The notes under the pieces: model-generated
Databases searched by the model: none
The model's input: the letters and a program-made list of their open reading frames with translations, nothing else
What the model was told of the DNA's origin: nothing
Translations under genes and position numbers: made by a program
NCBI GenBank assembly: GCA_036278935.1
Contig: DASUKA010000089.1
Location: 1 to 5,903 of the forward strand
Source of the DNA: DASSNR01 sp036278935
GTDB taxonomy: Bacteria > Gemmatimonadota > Gemmatimonadetes > Gemmatimonadales > Gemmatimonadaceae
DNA length: 5,903 nucleotides
Direction: 5' to 3'
In this document: positions 4,993 to 5,903 of the stretch, piece after piece
Numbering within the stretch: the first letter of the stretch is position 1
How the letters are laid out: the number at the start of each line of letters is the position of its first letter

Positions 4993-5903
4993 CGTGCCAG
5001 TTCCTCTTCGGTGTCGAGCGGTTGGCGAGCGATCTCTGCAGGGTCCAGCCCCATCCGGCGGAGGACAGCCTCGTTGCCGCTCGTGTCGTAGGGGGCGTAT
5101 TGCTGCGGCGTGGGCCGGCGGCCGAAGGCGCCGTTGCGGGCAGGTGCCGCTGACATGGCCTCCAGAAACTCACGCCACCGCTTGTTCGGCCCATAGAACG
5201 TCGCCCCCTGCATCACGTACTCCGTCTGCTCCTTGCCACTGGCACGGATGTACTCGGCGTAATGCTTCGTGGCTCGCATCAAATCGCCAGGATCTACCCC
5301 CGAGCGTACCGTGGCGCGCCATGCCTTCTCGGCCGGCGTACTGGGGTTGCCGCCCGCTCTGGCCGGATACATGGCCCACGCAGCGGCGAACCCGTCATCC
5401 GCTCCGTCTGCGGCGCGAACGCGCCGAGCGGTCTTTGAGGTGTGGTTGGTAGGTTGGTGGGTAGGTGGGTGGGTGGGTGCCGGTGGAGTCTCCGGCGGTC
5501 CCTCCGTGGAGTCTCCAGCGGAGACTCCGCTGGAGACTCCATCGGTGCCTCCGCGTGATGCCCCGCGCTCTTTCCGCAGGTGCCACCGACGACGTTCCTT
5601 CTCCTGCTTCTTGATCAGGTCGCCGTTCCACTCCTCCCAATCGTGGATCGTCCCATCAGTGGCGAACTCCGCACGCCAGGCGGCGGCGAAGTCGCCGGGG
5701 GCGCCGCGCCATTTCGCCCATGTCTCGAGCAGCTCGTCGGGCACCCTCTCCACTCTGCCATCCGGCGCGTGAATCTTCGCCATGCCCAGCAACATCGTGA
5801 GATGGCCGACTGCCGCGGCATGGATGACATCGCCGAGTTTGCCAGCTCTGCGCGGAAAGAGCGCACGGGCGAACCGCCAAACTTTCGGGTTCTCACCGAT
5901 CGC
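4989..5903 (-). CDS. Phage-type replication initiator/organiser protein (N-terminus beyond window)
   Basis: The frame is open to the right edge, so the true start lies outside. Residues are numbered from that edge (304 visible). Residues 1-95 (NPKVWRFARALF, a helical stretch to about 65, then FATDGTIHDWEEW at 80-92) look like the winged-helix N-terminus of phage replication organisers. They lead into a basic helix (97-113, KKQEKERRRWHLRKER). Residues 114-168 are a low-complexity Gly/Ser then Pro/Thr/His linker. The C-terminal module (172-250) has FAAAWAMYP, AEKAWR, HYAEYIR and TFYGPNKRWREFL, a pattern common in phage DnaD-like/replication proteins. It should bind an origin and recruit the helicase loader encoded directly downstream, with which it overlaps by 4 bases. 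An internal ATG at 5795 or 5783 is possible but lacks a Shine-Dalgarno and would cut the winged-helix domain. The linker DNA contains the repeat cluster described separately. Confidence 0.8.
   Translation of the reverse strand, partial: AIGENPKVWRFARALFPRRAGKLGDVIHAAAVGHLTMLLGMAKIHAPDGRVERVPDELLETWAKWRGAPGDFAAAWRAEFATDGTIHDWEEWNGDLIKKQEKERRRWHLRKERGASRGGTDGVSSGVSAGDSTEGPPETPPAPTHPPTHQPTNHTSKTARRVRAADGADDGFAAAWAMYPARAGGNPSTPAEKAWRATVRSGVDPGDLMRATKHYAEYIRASGKEQTEYVMQGATFYGPNKRWREFLEAMSAAPARNGAFGRRPTPQQYAPYDTSGNEAVLRRMGLDPAEIARQPLDTEEELAR
5441..5477 (+). repeat. G-rich microsatellite-like tract with quadruplex potential
   Basis: A run of GGT/GGGT units on the plus strand, which is the template strand of the replication gene. 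It includes four GGG runs at 5459-5461, 5467-5469, 5471-5473 and 5475-5477 with loops of 5, 1 and 1 bases, which fits the usual G3+N1-7 quadruplex pattern. It encodes the Thr/His/Pro-rich linker. It lies 7 bases from the iteron-like cluster. Confidence 0.7.
5485..5540. repeat. Iteron-like cluster of four palindromic 9-bp motifs, candidate replication origin
   Basis: The motif GGAGTCTCC, or its complement GGAGACTCC, occurs at 5485-5493, 5508-5516, 5520-5528 and 5532-5540. Start-to-start distances are 23, 12 and 12 bases, and a degenerate copy (GGTCCCTCC) sits at 5497-5505. The last three copies form a perfect 16-bp inverted repeat, 5508-5523 with 5525-5540, around a single central base. The cluster lies in the linker-coding part of the replication gene. 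An origin embedded in an initiator gene is known from lambda O. The function here is inferred; the repeats are seen directly. Confidence 0.6.

Larger units (their letters stand above)
2249..5903. mobile_element. Integrated genetic element (prophage or integrative satellite), one end only
   Basis: A minus-strand block of integrase, excisionase-like helix-turn-helix protein, small unknown protein, DnaC-like loader and phage-type replication protein lies against the 3' end of tRNA-Pro. Gene overlaps, the recombinase next to the tRNA and candidate arm-type repeats in the gap all fit site-specific integration. No structural, packaging, conjugation or repressor gene is visible here, so whether it is a full prophage, a satellite or another integrative element cannot be decided. 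The left boundary should be at or just inside the tRNA. The right boundary lies outside the window. Confidence 0.85.

Noticed and set aside
3688..5091. 467-residue plus-strand open frame across four minus-strand genes
   Set aside because: The longest frame here, but it runs antisense to the helicase loader and its coupled neighbours. It is a GC-driven shadow with an Arg/Gly/His-rich translation.
5441..5540. CRISPR array
   Set aside because: Repeat units are only 9-12 bp, with no unique spacers of 25-40 bp, and the region is coding.
5783..5795. Internal ATG codons as the start of the replication protein
   Set aside because: The frame stays open for 36 more codons to the window edge and encodes NPKVWRFARAL-type residues that fit the family N-terminus. 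Neither ATG has a Shine-Dalgarno.

Overview
This is a GC-rich window that splits at a tRNA-Pro gene into ordinary chromosome (about 1-2248) and one end of an integrated mobile element (about 2249-5903). The chromosomal genes are a lipoprotein of the PQQ-dependent sugar/sorbosone dehydrogenase type, a coproheme decarboxylase HemQ, and a small secreted protein. Lipobox-bearing and Sec-type secreted proteins, HemQ and very high GC would fit Gemmatimonadota or a similar high-GC phylum. That placement is an inference from gene style, not a database match.

Chromosomal part. A partial lipoprotein gene (minus strand, start at 461) is divergent from hemQ (584-1426, plus). A secreted protein of unknown function follows (1518-2063, plus), then tRNA-Pro with anticodon GGG (2175-2248). 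Plausible sigma70-type promoters lie in front of the secreted gene and the tRNA. Directly after the tRNA a long hairpin whose G-U pairs form only in plus-strand RNA is followed by a T run, and it looks like the tRNA terminator.

Mobile part. Five tightly packed minus-strand genes run towards the tRNA: a phage-type replication protein (cut by the right edge), a DnaC-like helicase loader, an unknown 100-residue protein, an excisionase/MerR-type helix-turn-helix protein, and a tyrosine recombinase. Stops and starts overlap by 4, 4 and 8 bases, and the last junction leaves only 2 bases, so this is probably one translationally coupled operon. The recombinase ends 87 bases from the tRNA, and a perfect 12-bp tandem repeat lies in that gap. 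This is the usual arrangement for an element integrated at the 3' end of a tRNA gene. The other end of the element is outside the window.

The most interesting structure is inside the replication-protein gene. Its low-complexity linker holds four copies of a 9-bp palindromic motif (5485-5540), including a perfect 16-bp inverted repeat, next to a G-rich tract with quadruplex potential (5441-5477). One copy is read in a different codon phase, which hints that the DNA rather than the peptide is what matters. By analogy with lambda ori inside gene O, I propose this as the element's replication origin.
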